A stretch of DNA of 64,000 bases from Tilletiopsis washingtonensis (taxonomy: Eukaryota > Basidiomycota > Exobasidiomycetes > Entylomatales). Location of the stretch: NCBI RefSeq assembly GCF_003144115.1, contig NW_020312005.1:722244-786243 (forward strand), in the 5' to 3' direction. The notes below the pieces were generated by a model. It did not search any database. It saw only the letters and a list, made by a program, of their open reading frames with translations, and was not told the DNA's origin. Position 1 is the stretch's first letter. Each line of letters starts with the position of its first letter. Shown piece after piece: positions 35,759 to 45,452 of this stretch. Both the position numbers and the translations under genes were made by a program.

Positions 35759-36749
35759 CTAAGCCACGTTGCCTGCCGCGCCGTACTGGTGGAGCACCAT
35801 GTCAGAACGTGGCCCCAGCTGCTCGGCTACCGTGGCGCCACTCACGTTGGGCGGCTGCACACTCGCGACGGGCGCGGCGCCGTCGACGGCGACGTACTGG
35901 CCGGAGCCGATGTACATGTACTGGCCCTGTCCGAACTCCTCCTCGGCCTTCATCTGCTTGTAGATCTGCGGGTGCGGCGCGGCAGGGTGAGCTGGAGACG
36001 CAAGCACACACCGCGGTGGCGGCGGCACGACTGACCAGCCAGAAGGCGTGGATGTGGCCGGGAATGTAGCCGAGCAGCGTGAGACAGATCTGTAGGGAGT
36101 GGTCAGCGGCGGTGGTGGAGAGAGAGCAGAAGTAGCATGAGCATCAACACTGGCAGCAGCGGTCGCAGCAGCTAGTAGCACCGGCAGCAGCATCGCCAGT
36201 GACGTTGCCGAACGACGACATCACCGGCGGCCACTGCCGTTCGGCGGCAGTATCGTTGGGTACCGCAACATGGCTCTGCATCCTTATCGCTGCTCGGCCG
36301 TGCCGCTCAGCAACGGGCTGCAGTGCCGCACAGCAGCGCTGCACGACAGCCTCGCTCCGCACAGCAGCGCTGCACGACAGCCTCGCTCCGCAGCATCACC
36401 CCCCATTGCCGTGAAGCACTGCTCTGCAGCGCCGAGCGACAACACCGCGCGGTGGCACTTGTCCCAGGGCGACAGCGCCGCACGCCTCCGCAGCGCCGCT
36501 CAATACCGTCTAGCGCCTCGCAGCACGTCCGGCGTCGTCCCTCTACAGCTGTGCAGTGTCAAGCACCCTCGCACTCCTGCACGCGGCACCCGTTCCTCTG
36601 CCGCGCCCCTACCCCCCTCCTGCCCGCGCATCGCCCCCACGCACGTTGATGAGCATGTCGCACGAGCAGCAGCCGGCGACAAAGGCGGCGGCGGCGGGCG
36701 GGAAGAGGATGGCGACGAGGCAGAGGAGGATGTCGGACGCCTTGACCAT
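35759..36749 (-). CDS. PMP3: Pmp3/Sna-type plasma-membrane proteolipid
   Basis: Two-span stress-linked proteolipid of the Pmp3/UPF0057 family. Three exons: 36645-36749 (35 codons), 36036-36089 (18 codons) and 35759-35965. Joined they read MVKASDILLCLVAILFPPAA, AAFVAGCCSCDMLIN, ICLTLLGYIPGHIHAFWL, IYKQMKAEEEFGQGQ, matching the family hallmarks FPP, CGxD(L/M)LIN and LLGYIPGxIHAF. The minimal family protein is about 55 residues. Here a ~60-residue Gly/Gln/Val-rich tail (YMYIGSGQYVAVDG ... YGAAGNVA) brings it to 121. No PPxY motif is visible. Intron 1 is 555 nt, long for this genome, and contains a 31-bp tandem duplication. The gene converges on the symporter-like gene with 211 bp between stops. 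Confidence 0.92.
36326..36387. repeat. 31-bp perfect tandem duplication inside the PMP3 intron
   Basis: Two exact 31-bp copies (36326-36356, 36357-36387), each beginning CCGCACAGCAGCGCTG and ending CCTCGCT, with a few bases of a third copy after them. They lie within the first intron of PMP3. Confidence 0.9.
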
Positions 36750-37606
36750 GCTGGGCAGCGACGAGAGGGGGAGAGGAGAAAAGAGTGGGTGGAGGCAAGA
36801 GGAGGGCGGGAGACAGAGGCAGCGGCAGGGTGTGGAGGCGTGCGGACGGCGCTCTGCTGCTGCCGGTGCGCAGCACAGCCGGCTGCGCATCGCGATGCAT
36901 CTCGCACCCGCATCAACACGTGGCTGCGCGTCGGCCGTAAGCTGAGAAGCATCGAGCAGCTGGGCCTCGCTGCACCCCCGCGGCTTCAGCAGCGCCGCGG
37001 CAGCAGTCCGTCGACCGTCGCATCTGCGGGACAAGAACATAGGATGGTGCCGGCGAGGAGAGGCTCGAGGTCAACGGGAGCATGCTGCTGCGAGGTGCGC
37101 TGCTGTGTGCGCCTGCAGGCACACCGCTGCCGCCGGCGAGCCCCTGACCGCGCGCACCGCCGCGGCCGCCGCGCAGACTCCGCGACAGCGCCGCCGCGCC
37201 TGCCTCTCGCTCCCGTAGGCGCCGCCCGGGCAGGCGCAACCACGCTCGATGCCGATCTCTGCGCTGTTGAGGATGGCCGCACAAGGCACTGGCGGCAGAT
37301 GCAGCGCCGAGCGAGGGCGTGAGCCTGTTGCTGCTGCCCGCGTGCGGCGACGCTGAGCCGCCGGCGCAGCTCGCCCGCCGCGACGCCGCCGCGCCCCTCG
37401 GCCGCCAGATCACGCGCGGCTGCGCTGCGTCAGCACCGCGTGACCGCCTCGCTGTGCTGTGTGTGCTCCACCGCGCGCCCGAGCCTCATCTTCCTCCCGC
37501 ACCACCACCACCCACTCGACTGCTGTGCCTGCCGCAGCACCGCGCCGCGCCGCTCTCCACCCTCACCCTCTGCCGCACACGGCACACCCGCCACCTGCGC
37601 GCCGCC
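36750..37606. promoter_or_regulatory. Divergent promoter region, PMP3 / bZIP gene
   Basis: An 857-bp head-to-head region. Pyrimidine-rich sequence immediately before 37,607 resembles a leader. No coding feature was supported. Confidence 0.4.
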
Positions 37607-39180
37607 ATGGCCTCCGTCGACGTCGCCGTGCCCGCCGCGCCCTCGTCGCCCGCGCCCTGGGCTGCGCTCTCCTTCGACGACTTCCTCACCTTCCCTGCGC
37701 CCTCGCCGGCCCCGACACCGGCGGCGCTGCCGTCTGCGCCGCCTGCTGCTGCCGCTGCTGCCGCCGCCGCACCGGCCCCCGCGCCGTCGCCGCGCCGCAG
37801 CGCCGCCGTGGCGCCCAGCTCGGCGGCCACCGTGCAGGTCGCCGGCACGCCGCCGGGCGCCACGGGCCCGCCGCCGCCGCCCGGCTCTGCGCCCGAGGTG
37901 CTCTTCGTGAGTGGTGCCGCTGCCTGGGCGCTGCTGGACCATCGCACTGACTCGCACACCCTCGCGCAGCGCTACTATCTCGCCGCCGAGCTGCGCCGCA
38001 TCGGCTCGTCGGCCGACGACCACATCATCGAGAAGTACGTGGCACAGCACTACTCGTCGATCAGCAAGAAGGCCGCCGCGCCCGTCGCATCGTCGTCGTC
38101 GACGGCTTCCGCGGCGCACGCACCCGTCGCCCAGCCCACGCTCAACTACGAGCCCTACCGCCGCGCGCCGTCGCCGCCCGCGCCCTCGTTCGCCCACGCC
38201 CAGGCGTTCCGCGATGCGACGCCGCCGTCGCCCGAGGCGTTCCTCGACCCGCACTCCCTCGTGCTGCCGCCGCCCGCGCTCGCGACGCTGCCGCAGCAGA
38301 GCTCGACGGTCGGCGTGCACGAGCCCTTCACCGTGACGCGCGCGCCCATCGTGCCCTCGTCGAACGCGTCCGGCAGCTACAGCAAGAGCCGCCGCGCCGC
38401 CGACGCAATGTCCGAGGACTCGTCCGACGGCGGCCAGTCGGAAGACGACGACGAGGACGACAAGGCCTCGTTTGCGCACCTCGGCTCGAACACCGGCGGC
38501 CGCGGCACGTTGAGCGCCGCGGCGATGCTGCGCCCCAGCCCCGAAGAGTACCGCAAGCTCAGCTCCAAGGAAAAGCGTCAGCTGCGCAACAAGATCAGCG
38601 CCCGCAACTTCCGCACGCGCAGGAAGGGTGAGTCGTGCCTCGAGCCCGTCCGCGTCTGTCCAGCGGCTGTTGTGCCGAGCTGCTGTCCAAACTTCGAGCT
38701 GCACGCCGCCGTTCCGGACGGGTCTCTTTCCGTCACCATACTGACTCTGCGCTCATTGCAGAGCATATCACTGCGCTCGAGTCTGAGCTCTCCGACCGCG
38801 ACTCGATCATCGCCGGCCTGCGCGCGCAGCTGTCGCAGCTGAGCGTCGCCAACGCGTCGCTGACCGAGGAGGTGCGCACGCTCAAGCGCACCCAGCTCTC
38901 GGCCACAGACGTGAGCCGCATTCTCGAGGCGCTGCAGAAGAGCACCGGCGTGGCCCTGCCGGCCGGCGCGGCGCCAGCGTCGGACGATCAGGCCATGTTC
39001 GCCTCGTCGTCGAACCCGGCCAGCCGGCCGAGCACGCCCACCAGCCCGCGCCCCGGCCTGCGCCGCAACGAGAGCTCGCTGCTCAACACGCGCAAGGACG
39101 TCGGTCCGGCGGCGGCCTCCAAGAGCTTCTGGGGCGGCCGCAGCGCCGCGCAGGGCAGCGCGCTCGTCGCCGCCAGCTGA
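37607..39180 (+). CDS. bZIP transcription factor
   Basis: DNA-binding activator or repressor of the basic leucine zipper type. The start at 37607 is in a perfect context (GCCGCCATGG). Residues 1 to about 300 are Ala/Pro/Ser-rich; SFDDFLTFPAP near residue 27 resembles a short acidic/hydrophobic activation motif. The basic region is KLSSKEKRQLRNKISARNF, then RTRRKEHITALE, with the N-x7-R signature, completed across the only intron (about 38628-38761): GAG at the junction gives the Glu of RRKEHI. The zipper continues SELSDRDSIIAGLRAQLSQL, ANASLTEEVRTLKRT. The C-terminus has KSFWGGRSA before the stop. The KEKRQLRNKxSARxFRxRRKE form belongs to a fungal bZIP subgroup that is not Gcn4 or Yap; I do not assign a gene name. 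About 479 residues. Confidence 0.88.
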
Positions 39181-39226
39181 TGGCGCACCTGCATCGTCAC
39201 GCCATTGCCACCATTCCGAAGCACGA

Positions 39227-39243
39227 CTCTCTCTCTCTCTCTC
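39227..39243. repeat. CT microsatellite
   Basis: A pure CT dinucleotide run of 17 nt, about 50 nt past the bZIP stop codon. Confidence 0.9.
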
Positions 39244-39390
39244 GGTACATTTGCCTGTCTGATAGCCCTTCCCCACATTCTTGTTACACCGTCCTGTCCT
39301 CTGCTGATCCGAGCACGCCGCGCCTACGCCCCGCGGCCTGCCTGTCGCGCCAGTGCTTGCCTGCCGGCTCCGTCACCCGGCCCACATACT

Positions 39391-39415
39391 TCTCTTCTCT
39401 CTCTCTCTCTCTCTC
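39391..39415. repeat. CT microsatellite
   Basis: A 25-nt CT-rich run with one interruption near its start. Confidence 0.9.
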
Positions 39416-39611
39416 GTCATCCTGTCGCCCATTCTGATACAATGTGATCCGATTAACGCGCGAAAGCTGTTGTACAAATGTGTTTCCTCCGCGCCTGAGC
39501 GTCCCCAAGCCGCGCTCCTCCGAGTCGCCGGTGCCCTCCCCTCGAAGCGTCGTGCGGCGCGCCACCAGCGCTGCGTCGTCTGACCGCCGTCCTCTCGCCC
39601 CTGCTCGCGCG

Positions 39612-39941
39612 CTACCACCAGCCAGCCAGGCCGTGCTGCCCACCCGCCGCGCTCCAGTTGAGGCTGCTGGACTTGACCTGCGGCCAGTACCACGCCAGCG
39701 CGCCGCACGCCACGAGGAAGAGGGCGTCGAGCGTGAGGAGCGTGTAGGGGCTCCAGCGCGGCGCGGCCGCGGCGGGCACCTGTGTCTGTGCCTGCGGCGA
39801 CGGTGCTGCGGCCCCGGGCGCCGCATCGGCGCTGCGAGTGGCCGTCTTGCTGTCCGAGCTGCCAAACATGCCGGCAATGGTCGGGTGCCCGACGGGCGGC
39901 GTGCCCGTGAAGCCGAGTGGGCAGCGCGGGGCGTCGGCCAT
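39612..39941 (-). CDS. Small single-span membrane protein, uncharacterised
   Basis: A single-exon frame of 109 codons starting MADAPRCPLGFTG at 39941. It has an N-terminal Cys-Pro motif followed by Gly-rich TGTPPVGHP, an Ala/Ser/Gln linker, and one hydrophobic segment near residues 68-86 (PYTLLTLDALFLVACGALAW), then a short Ser/Gly tail. The topology suggests a C-terminally anchored protein. The RCPLGF motif recalls haem-regulatory Cys-Pro motifs, but this is only a resemblance. It is not an obvious by-product of another gene: no other coding frame overlaps it. No function is assigned. Confidence 0.55.
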   Translation of the reverse strand: MADAPRCPLGFTGTPPVGHPTIAGMFGSSDSKTATRSADAAPGAAAPSPQAQTQVPAAAAPRWSPYTLLTLDALFLVACGALAWYWPQVKSSSLNWSAAGGQHGLAGWW

Positions 39942-40334
39942 GCTGCGCGCGTGCTGCGGCGGCAAGCCGGGCAAGAGGCGCGCGGGCGGACGGGCGCGAG
40001 ACGCTGCGTGCGTGAGTGAGGGGCGCTTGGCGGAGGAGTGGCGCAGCAGCCAGGCGAGAGCGACAGTGGAGAAGAGTCGGGCGTGAAGGGCTGGTGGAGA
40101 AGAGGCAAGGACGCTAGCCGCGCCGCCGGGCCGACGTCACGCAATAGCGCGCGCGCGCGCATTGCCGCGGCGCACGGCTGCGGAGCGCCCATCGGCTGAG
40201 CGGGCACGACACATAGCCTGACACTCCCAGACGCAGACGTCTGCTCACGTGGGTGGGCAGCGCTGCCCGCTACTGAGCTGCAGCTCGGATCTCCTTGCAC
40301 ACGGGATGCCATTCGCTACGCAGCCTGTTCGGAC
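39942..40334. other. Intergenic region with a GC-dinucleotide palindrome
   Basis: 393 bp between two minus-strand genes. It contains GCAAT-A-(GC)6-ATTGC at 40141-40163, about 200 bp upstream of the small membrane-protein gene. Confidence 0.45.
40141..40163. repeat. (GC)6 run flanked by GCAAT/ATTGC inverted arms
   Basis: GCAAT at 40141-40145 and ATTGC at 40159-40163 are exact inverted repeats around A(GC)6, giving a near-perfect 23-bp palindrome with Z-DNA-prone sequence. Confidence 0.8.
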
Positions 40335-42188
40335 TCAGAAGCGTGGCAGCACGATCCGTCCGCCGTGGTCCTGCATCCACTTCGCCAGGGCAGCGCTGAC
40401 CGGCACCTGACAGCACAGCCGGCTGCTGCCCAGCCGTCCGATGGCATACTCGAGCATGTCGAGCTCCGCATCGCTCGGCACGGCAGCCGCGCCAAGGACC
40501 TCGTCTGGCGGCGCTGCATCCAGGGCGAAGCGGTCGCGCGCCGAAGTGGCATCCTGTGCGCCCGTCGGTGCGGCGATGTAGGCGTGACATGTGGCACACT
40601 CGCCTATCAGGCATGGGTCAGCAGCTGCAGAACGGCTGGCCGGGCTCAAAGACTCACAGACACCTCCGCACGTCGCCTCGATGCTCGGGAGCCCATGGCG
40701 CTTGGCGACATCCTTCAACGTCTCGCCGGCCACAGCCGACACGGCAAAGGACTCGCCCTCCCACGAGACAAAGTGCAGCTGCAGCTGGTCCTTGCCGGAC
40801 CCAGACGCTGACTCGACGTCTGCGGCAGCCTGCGGCGTGACAGCGGAACCCGCCGGCACTTGGGACGCGGCGCTGTCCAATGGCGCCGGCGCAACGCGTG
40901 CTCGTGGTGCGAAAGACGCAGTCTGCACTCCTCCACCGCCCCACTCGTCGCGCTTGTCGTACGTCTCCTGGTCGCTGAGGCCAAGTCGTCCGCGCCAGCG
41001 GCTCCAGTGCACCAGGCGCTCGCGCCGATCCTGCACATCGTGGAAGCTCGTGGCAGGGGCGAGCGCGGAGCGCAGGAGCAGCGGCGAGTCGAATCTGCGC
41101 AGGTTGCCGTACCAGTCGCCGTGCGGCTGAACGATGGCATTGGCTGCCCACTGCGCGGCATCTCTCAGCACGTGTGCAGCGGACTCCGCTCTGGTGCAGC
41201 CACTCACCTTGTGACCACCTACGTGGCTGATGGCCCAGACCCTCACGCGCTTCGTAGCTCCGCCCTCCACGCGCACCTGCTCACGCTGCGCAACGATGTC
41301 GCCGATCAGGCTCTCGATCACCTCTGCGCCGGCCACACCGCATCGACAGTCGCGCGCGCCGTGTGCACACACGAAGATGTCGGCCGCATCATCGCGCCGC
41401 TGCTTGGCGGTCTGGAGGCGCGAGGCAGCGAATGCATCCTCGATGCGCTGAGGCAGAGGCTGGCTGTCTAGCGAGTCTAGCGAGAGCGGCGGCAGCACAG
41501 CAATTCTGCCGGCGCGGTACAGCCGCAGCTGATAGAGCTCCTGCTCTGCTCTGGGTGGCGCTCGCGAGAAGCGGCTCGCGGTCGGGTCCCAGGCACGCAG
41601 CGGCGGGTCGACCATCCCGGCATCGGCCGTCGCCACGTCGTCGTGCTCGCCTGGCAAGGGCGCAGGCCCGATGAAGTGCGCCAGTGAGAGCAGACAGCCA
41701 GCCAGACTCCCGCCGGCGCGGCAGCGTGACTCGAGCTCGGCGTAGAGCGGCGAGGCTGCCGCCAGATGCGAGGGCCACTGGTCTGGCGCGCGAGGCTGCA
41801 GGGGCACGACGACGAGATGTGTGGTGTGCGCCGGAGCAGAGCCAGCGAGAGGAGCGGCATCGTACGGCGCCAGCGGCACAGTGGCGCCTTCAGGGCCCAG
41901 CGCCGGAGCGCAGTCGACGTGAGGCGGAACGAAAGCGTTTGTGTGCGCCTGTCGCACCGGCGCCACATGCAGGTGCCGCAGCGCGGCCGGGCCGACGGAG
42001 CGGGAGGACGGGCAGGCCTGCGAGAGCAGTGATTGGTGCTTCGCAGCGCGGCAAGAGGCCCCTGCACGGCTTGCAGTTGTCGTCAAAAAAGGTCGACTGC
42101 TGCTGGCGCCGGCATCGTGTGCCATGCGACGGGCAGGACCCGTGCCCAAGAGGCGCAGCCCTCGCGGCACCGACGGCCCGGCGGACAT
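40335..42188 (-). CDS. Fusion of Aim32-like thioredoxin-fold [2Fe-2S] domain with an adrenodoxin-type [2Fe-2S] ferredoxin
   Basis: Probable mitochondrial redox protein with two iron-sulphur domains. The start chosen is the ATG at 42188 (MSAGPSVPRGLRLLG), giving an Arg/Ser-rich presequence; an in-frame ATG at 42332 is an alternative. The first domain is of the sucrase/ferredoxin-like (Aim32) family: FVCAHGARDCRCG has C-x8-C, and HVGGHK plus WAANAIVQPHGDWYGNLR, joined by removing intron 41151-41207, has H-x3-H. After a ~60-residue Ala/Pro linker comes an adrenodoxin-type domain: LQLHFVSWEGESFAVSAVAG, ETLKDVAKRHGLPSIEAT, then CGGVCECATCHAY once intron 40604-40657 is removed (C-x5-C-x2-C), and AELDMLEYAIGRLGSSRLCC with the fourth Cys. 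About 580 residues. Both introns are multiples of three without stops. It is divergent from the ETF-QO gene. Confidence 0.85.
   Translation of the reverse strand: MSAGPSVPRGLRLLGTGPARRMAHDAGASSSRPFLTTTASRAGASCRAAKHQSLLSQACPSSRSVGPAALRHLHVAPVRQAHTNAFVPPHVDCAPALGPEGATVPLAPYDAAPLAGSAPAHTTHLVVVPLQPRAPDQWPSHLAAASPLYAELESRCRAGGSLAGCLLSLAHFIGPAPLPGEHDDVATADAGMVDPPLRAWDPTASRFSRAPPRAEQELYQLRLYRAGRIAVLPPLSLDSLDSQPLPQRIEDAFAASRLQTAKQRRDDAADIFVCAHGARDCRCGVAGAEVIESLIGDIVAQREQVRVEGGATKRVRVWAISHVGGHKVSGCTRAESAAHVLRDAAQWAANAIVQPHGDWYGNLRRFDSPLLLRSALAPATSFHDVQDRRERLVHWSRWRGRLGLSDQETYDKRDEWGGGGVQTASFAPRARVAPAPLDSAASQVPAGSAVTPQAAADVESASGSGKDQLQLHFVSWEGESFAVSAVAGETLKDVAKRHGLPSIEATCGGVCESLSPASRSAAADPCLIGECATCHAYIAAPTGAQDATSARDRFALDAAPPDEVLGAAAVPSDAELDMLEYAIGRLGSSRLCCQVPVSAALAKWMQDHGGRIVLPRF
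40604..40657 (-). other. 54-nt stop-free intron inside the ferredoxin cluster loop
   Basis: Donor GTGAGTC at 40657, acceptor GATAG at 40604. Splicing restores C-x5-C-x2-C spacing. Retention would insert 18 residues between cluster ligands without a stop. Confidence 0.85.
41151..41207 (-). other. 57-nt stop-free intron in the Aim32-like domain
   Basis: Donor GTGAGTG directly after HVGGHK, acceptor GCGCAG. Splicing gives HVGGHKWAANAIVQPHGDWY, the conserved family sequence. Retention would insert 19 residues in frame. Confidence 0.85.
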
Positions 42189-43009
42189 GGCCCGAAGGGA
42201 TCCGACGAGGCGCAGTATGTACAGCTGCAGCGGTTTGCGTGCAGTTACTGCCTTGCGTGCTCGTTGCTGGCTGTCCGTGTCGTCTGTCGTCCGTGCTGTG
42301 TTGTGGTGAGAAGAAAGCGAAAGCACGCGCAACCGCGCGGCGTGGCCGCGGCGCCGCCTTCCTCTCCAGCATCATCTCTCGGCCGACACAGGAGTCAGGG
42401 TGCAGCGCAAGCCGCAGGCTCGAGGCGACGTCTTCGCCACCTCCGTTCGCCGTCCCTGTCTGCAATGCAGGCGCTGCGCCAACCGCAGCGCCGTACGCGG
42501 CATGGTGGTCCTCGAGGCAACGGTGCTCTGCCTCTGCCGCAGCATGGACCTCTCCTTGTCCAGGGGGTGCTGAGGCATGGCGGCGTTGCCGACGCCGGAA
42601 TTCGGGAGTCGCGCATCTTTCACGGTCCCTGCCGCGGCGGATCGAGAGGTCCACCGTTGCTGTACGCGAAGGGCCTGCTGCGGCCGCAGCAGAGCCGCAG
42701 GCGGCCTCGTTCCTCTGCAGCATGCCGACGGAAGGCGAGGCGAGGGTGAGCATCGTGCTCTCGCGAGGCGGCGTGCGCGTCGGCTAATGCGGAGTGACGG
42801 CGGCGGCGGCGTGGCAGCGCAACACCCCGCACCCGCATGGCACCGGCATGCGGCGAGCGGACATGCCGGCCGCGTGATGCGCGCATCGCGATTGGTCGGC
42901 TGCCGGCCGCGCGCGGTCACTGCAGCCGCCCAGGGACCCGCCTTTGCCAGGCGCCGCGGCCGGCGCTCCATCGAGCGTCTCGCCCACCACCATCTCACGT
43001 CTGCCCGCC
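42189..43009. promoter_or_regulatory. Divergent promoter region, Fe-S fusion gene / ETF-QO
   Basis: An 821-bp head-to-head region. Open frames on both strands here are Arg/Ala-rich and have no recognisable domain. No TATA box was seen. Confidence 0.4.
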
Positions 43010-45250
43010 ATGCTCGCTCCGCGCCTTCTCGCACGGCCTGCTGCTGCAGCACGCTCGGCCACTGCCGCCGCCGCTGTGCCCTCGCGCGCCCTGCCGCGCC
43101 TCGCGACTGCGTCCGGCACGCGCCGCCACGTCTCCTCGCGCGCCGCAGCCGCCGCCTCGTCGGCCGCCGCGCCCCGTGCGGCACCTGTGCGCCGCCTCCA
43201 CGCCTCGGCGCGCCGCTCCAACGCTCAGCCCGTCGACGACGCCGAGGCGCCCTTTGATCTCGCCAGCGTAGAGCGCGTCGAGGACGAGGCGGACGTGCTC
43301 ATTGTCGGCGGCGGCCCGGCCGGCCTCAGTGCCGCCATCAAGATCAAGCAGCTGGCCGAGGCAAAGGGCGAGGAGATCCGCGTGGTGCTGCTCGAGAAGG
43401 GCGCCGAAGTGGGTGAGTGGCAGCTTTCCGGCAGGCGCGCGGGCCGCAGAGGTGCCTGTGGCGACTGCGAGACGGCTAGCGCGCTGCGTCGCCGCCGCAG
43501 TGTGGCCAGAGCCCTGCGACTCGGCCTTCGACGCCGCTGAACCCGCCGCGCTTCTGCTGATCCGCTTGCCATGCAGGCAATCACATTTTGTCCGGCGCAG
43601 TGATCCAGACAAACGCGCTCGACGAGCTCTTCCCCGACTGGAAGGAGATGGGCGCGCCCCTGCACCAGCCCGCGCTCGAGGACCACATGCGCTTCCTCAC
43701 CGCCTCGTCGTCGTTCCCCATGCCGCACCCGCCGCAGATGAGCAATAAGGGCAACTACATCGTCTCGCTCTCGCAGGTCACCGCGTGGCTGGGCGAGCAG
43801 GCCGAGGCAGCCGGTGTCGAGATCTATCCTGGTTTCGCTGGCGCGGACATTGTCTGGCAGACCGACGCCGACGGCAAGAAGACGGGCGTGCGCGGCGTGC
43901 GCACCAACGACATCGGACTCGACAAGAACTTCCAGCCCAAGGACACGTTCGAGCCGGGCATGGAGTTCCACGCGCCGATCACGCTTTTCGCCGAGGGCGC
44001 GCACGGCTCGCTCTCGCAGAAGGTGATCAAGGAGCTGGGCCTGCGCGAGGCGGTCGGGGCAGACCCGCAGACGTATGGCCTCGGCATCAAGGAGGTGTGG
44101 AAGGTGGCGCCGGAGAAGCACCAGCCGGGTCTCGTCACGCACACGCTCGGCTGGCCGCTCGACGCCAAGACATACGGCGGCAGCTGGTGCTACCACATGG
44201 CTGACGGACTCGTGTCCATCGGCCTTGTCGTGGGCCTCGACTACAAGAACCCGTATCTCTCGCCATTCCGCGAGTTCCAGCGCATGAAACACCACCCGCT
44301 CTTCGCGAATTTGCTTGAGGGTGGCACGTGCGAGGCGTACGGCGCCCGCGCGCTGAATGAGGGCGGGTACCAGTCAATCCCCAAGCTGCACTTCCCGGGT
44401 GGCGCCTTGCTCGGCTGCTCCGCTGGCTTCCTGAACGTGCCCAAGATCAAGGGCACGCACAACGCCATGAAGAGCGGCATGCTCGCGGCCGAGAGCACGG
44501 TCGAGGCATTTCGCAAGCGCAGCGAGGCCGGCTCCGAGGATCTGCTCGACATTGAGGACTACCGGACGAAGCTGGACGCCTCTTACGTCATGAAGGAGCT
44601 CAAGGAGGTCCGCAACCTCCGCCCATCCTTCCACAACCCGCTCGGCCTGTGGGGCGGCATCGCCTACTCGGGCCTCGACTCGCTGATCCTCAAGGGCCGC
44701 ACGCCCTGGACCTTCCACCACCCATGCGAGGACCGCGATGCGACGCTGCCAGCATCGCAGTGCACTCCGATCGACTACCCCAAGCCCGACGGCAAGCTCT
44801 CGTTCGACATCCTCACCTCCGTGTCGCGGACAGGCACGAACCATGCCGAGAACCAGCCCGTGCACCTGCACGTGAAGGGCGGCGACTACGAGGGGCACAC
44901 CAAGACGAACGTCGGCGAGTACGCCGGTCTGCTGGGCCGCGCCTGCCCTGCTGCAGTGTACGAGTACGTCGATGCCGAGGGCGGCAAGGAACACGCGTTC
45001 GGCAAGCGGTTCGAGATCTCGAGGTAAGGGCGAAAGACGTGCTCGTGCGACACGCCTGGCGCTGACGACAAGTTGCCTCCTGCAGTCAGAACTGCATCCA
45101 CTGCAAGACGTGCAGCATCAAGGTCCCGGACGCCAGCATCGAGTGGCGCGTGCCCGAGGGCGGCGGCGGACCAAAGGTGAGCAAAAAGCACGCCCGCGCC
45201 GGCAAGGCTCTTCTCACAACCACATGCTTCCGCAGTATTCCCTGTCTTGA
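43010..45250 (+). CDS. CIR2: Electron transfer flavoprotein-ubiquinone oxidoreductase, mitochondrial
   Basis: Inner-membrane FAD and [4Fe-4S] enzyme passing electrons from ETF (fatty-acid and amino-acid oxidation) to ubiquinone. The start at 43010 ([16 protein letters not shown]) gives a long Ala/Arg/Ser mitochondrial presequence. The FAD motif is [21 protein letters not shown] 163-nt intron (about 43412-43574) joins LLEKGAEVG to [79 protein letters not shown] and [20 protein letters not shown] match the family. After a short intron come [20 protein letters not shown] and, across a last intron, GGGGPKYSLS. The four [4Fe-4S] Cys are visible: one in [12 protein letters not shown] and three in CIHCKTC. 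About 652 residues. Confidence 0.96.
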
Positions 45251-45452
45251 TGTCGCCATCGACTCCGTGCGCGGCCCCCTTCACACTGTTCGTCCTCATC
45301 AATGATACACTGACGTCGCATTAGATGGCATCACCGCGCTGCGCCCGCACCACCCTCGACACGCAGGCTGTGCAATACTCAATGCAGGCCTCGTCCGGCT
45401 CCGTGCGTCACAGCGCCAGCAGCGTGTTCGTCGTTCCACATGCCGGACTGTG

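Larger units (their letters stand above)
39181..39611. terminator. Convergent 3' flanks with two CT microsatellites
   Basis: Tail-to-tail region of 431 bp. It holds a (CT)n run at 39227-39243 and a second CT-rich run at 39391-39415. Both lie 3' of the bZIP gene. Confidence 0.5.

Noticed and set aside
42189-42332. Upstream in-frame ATG of the Fe-S fusion gene at 42332
   Set aside because: Possible, but the ATG at 42188 has the better context and gives a more typical presequence. Kept as an alternative only.
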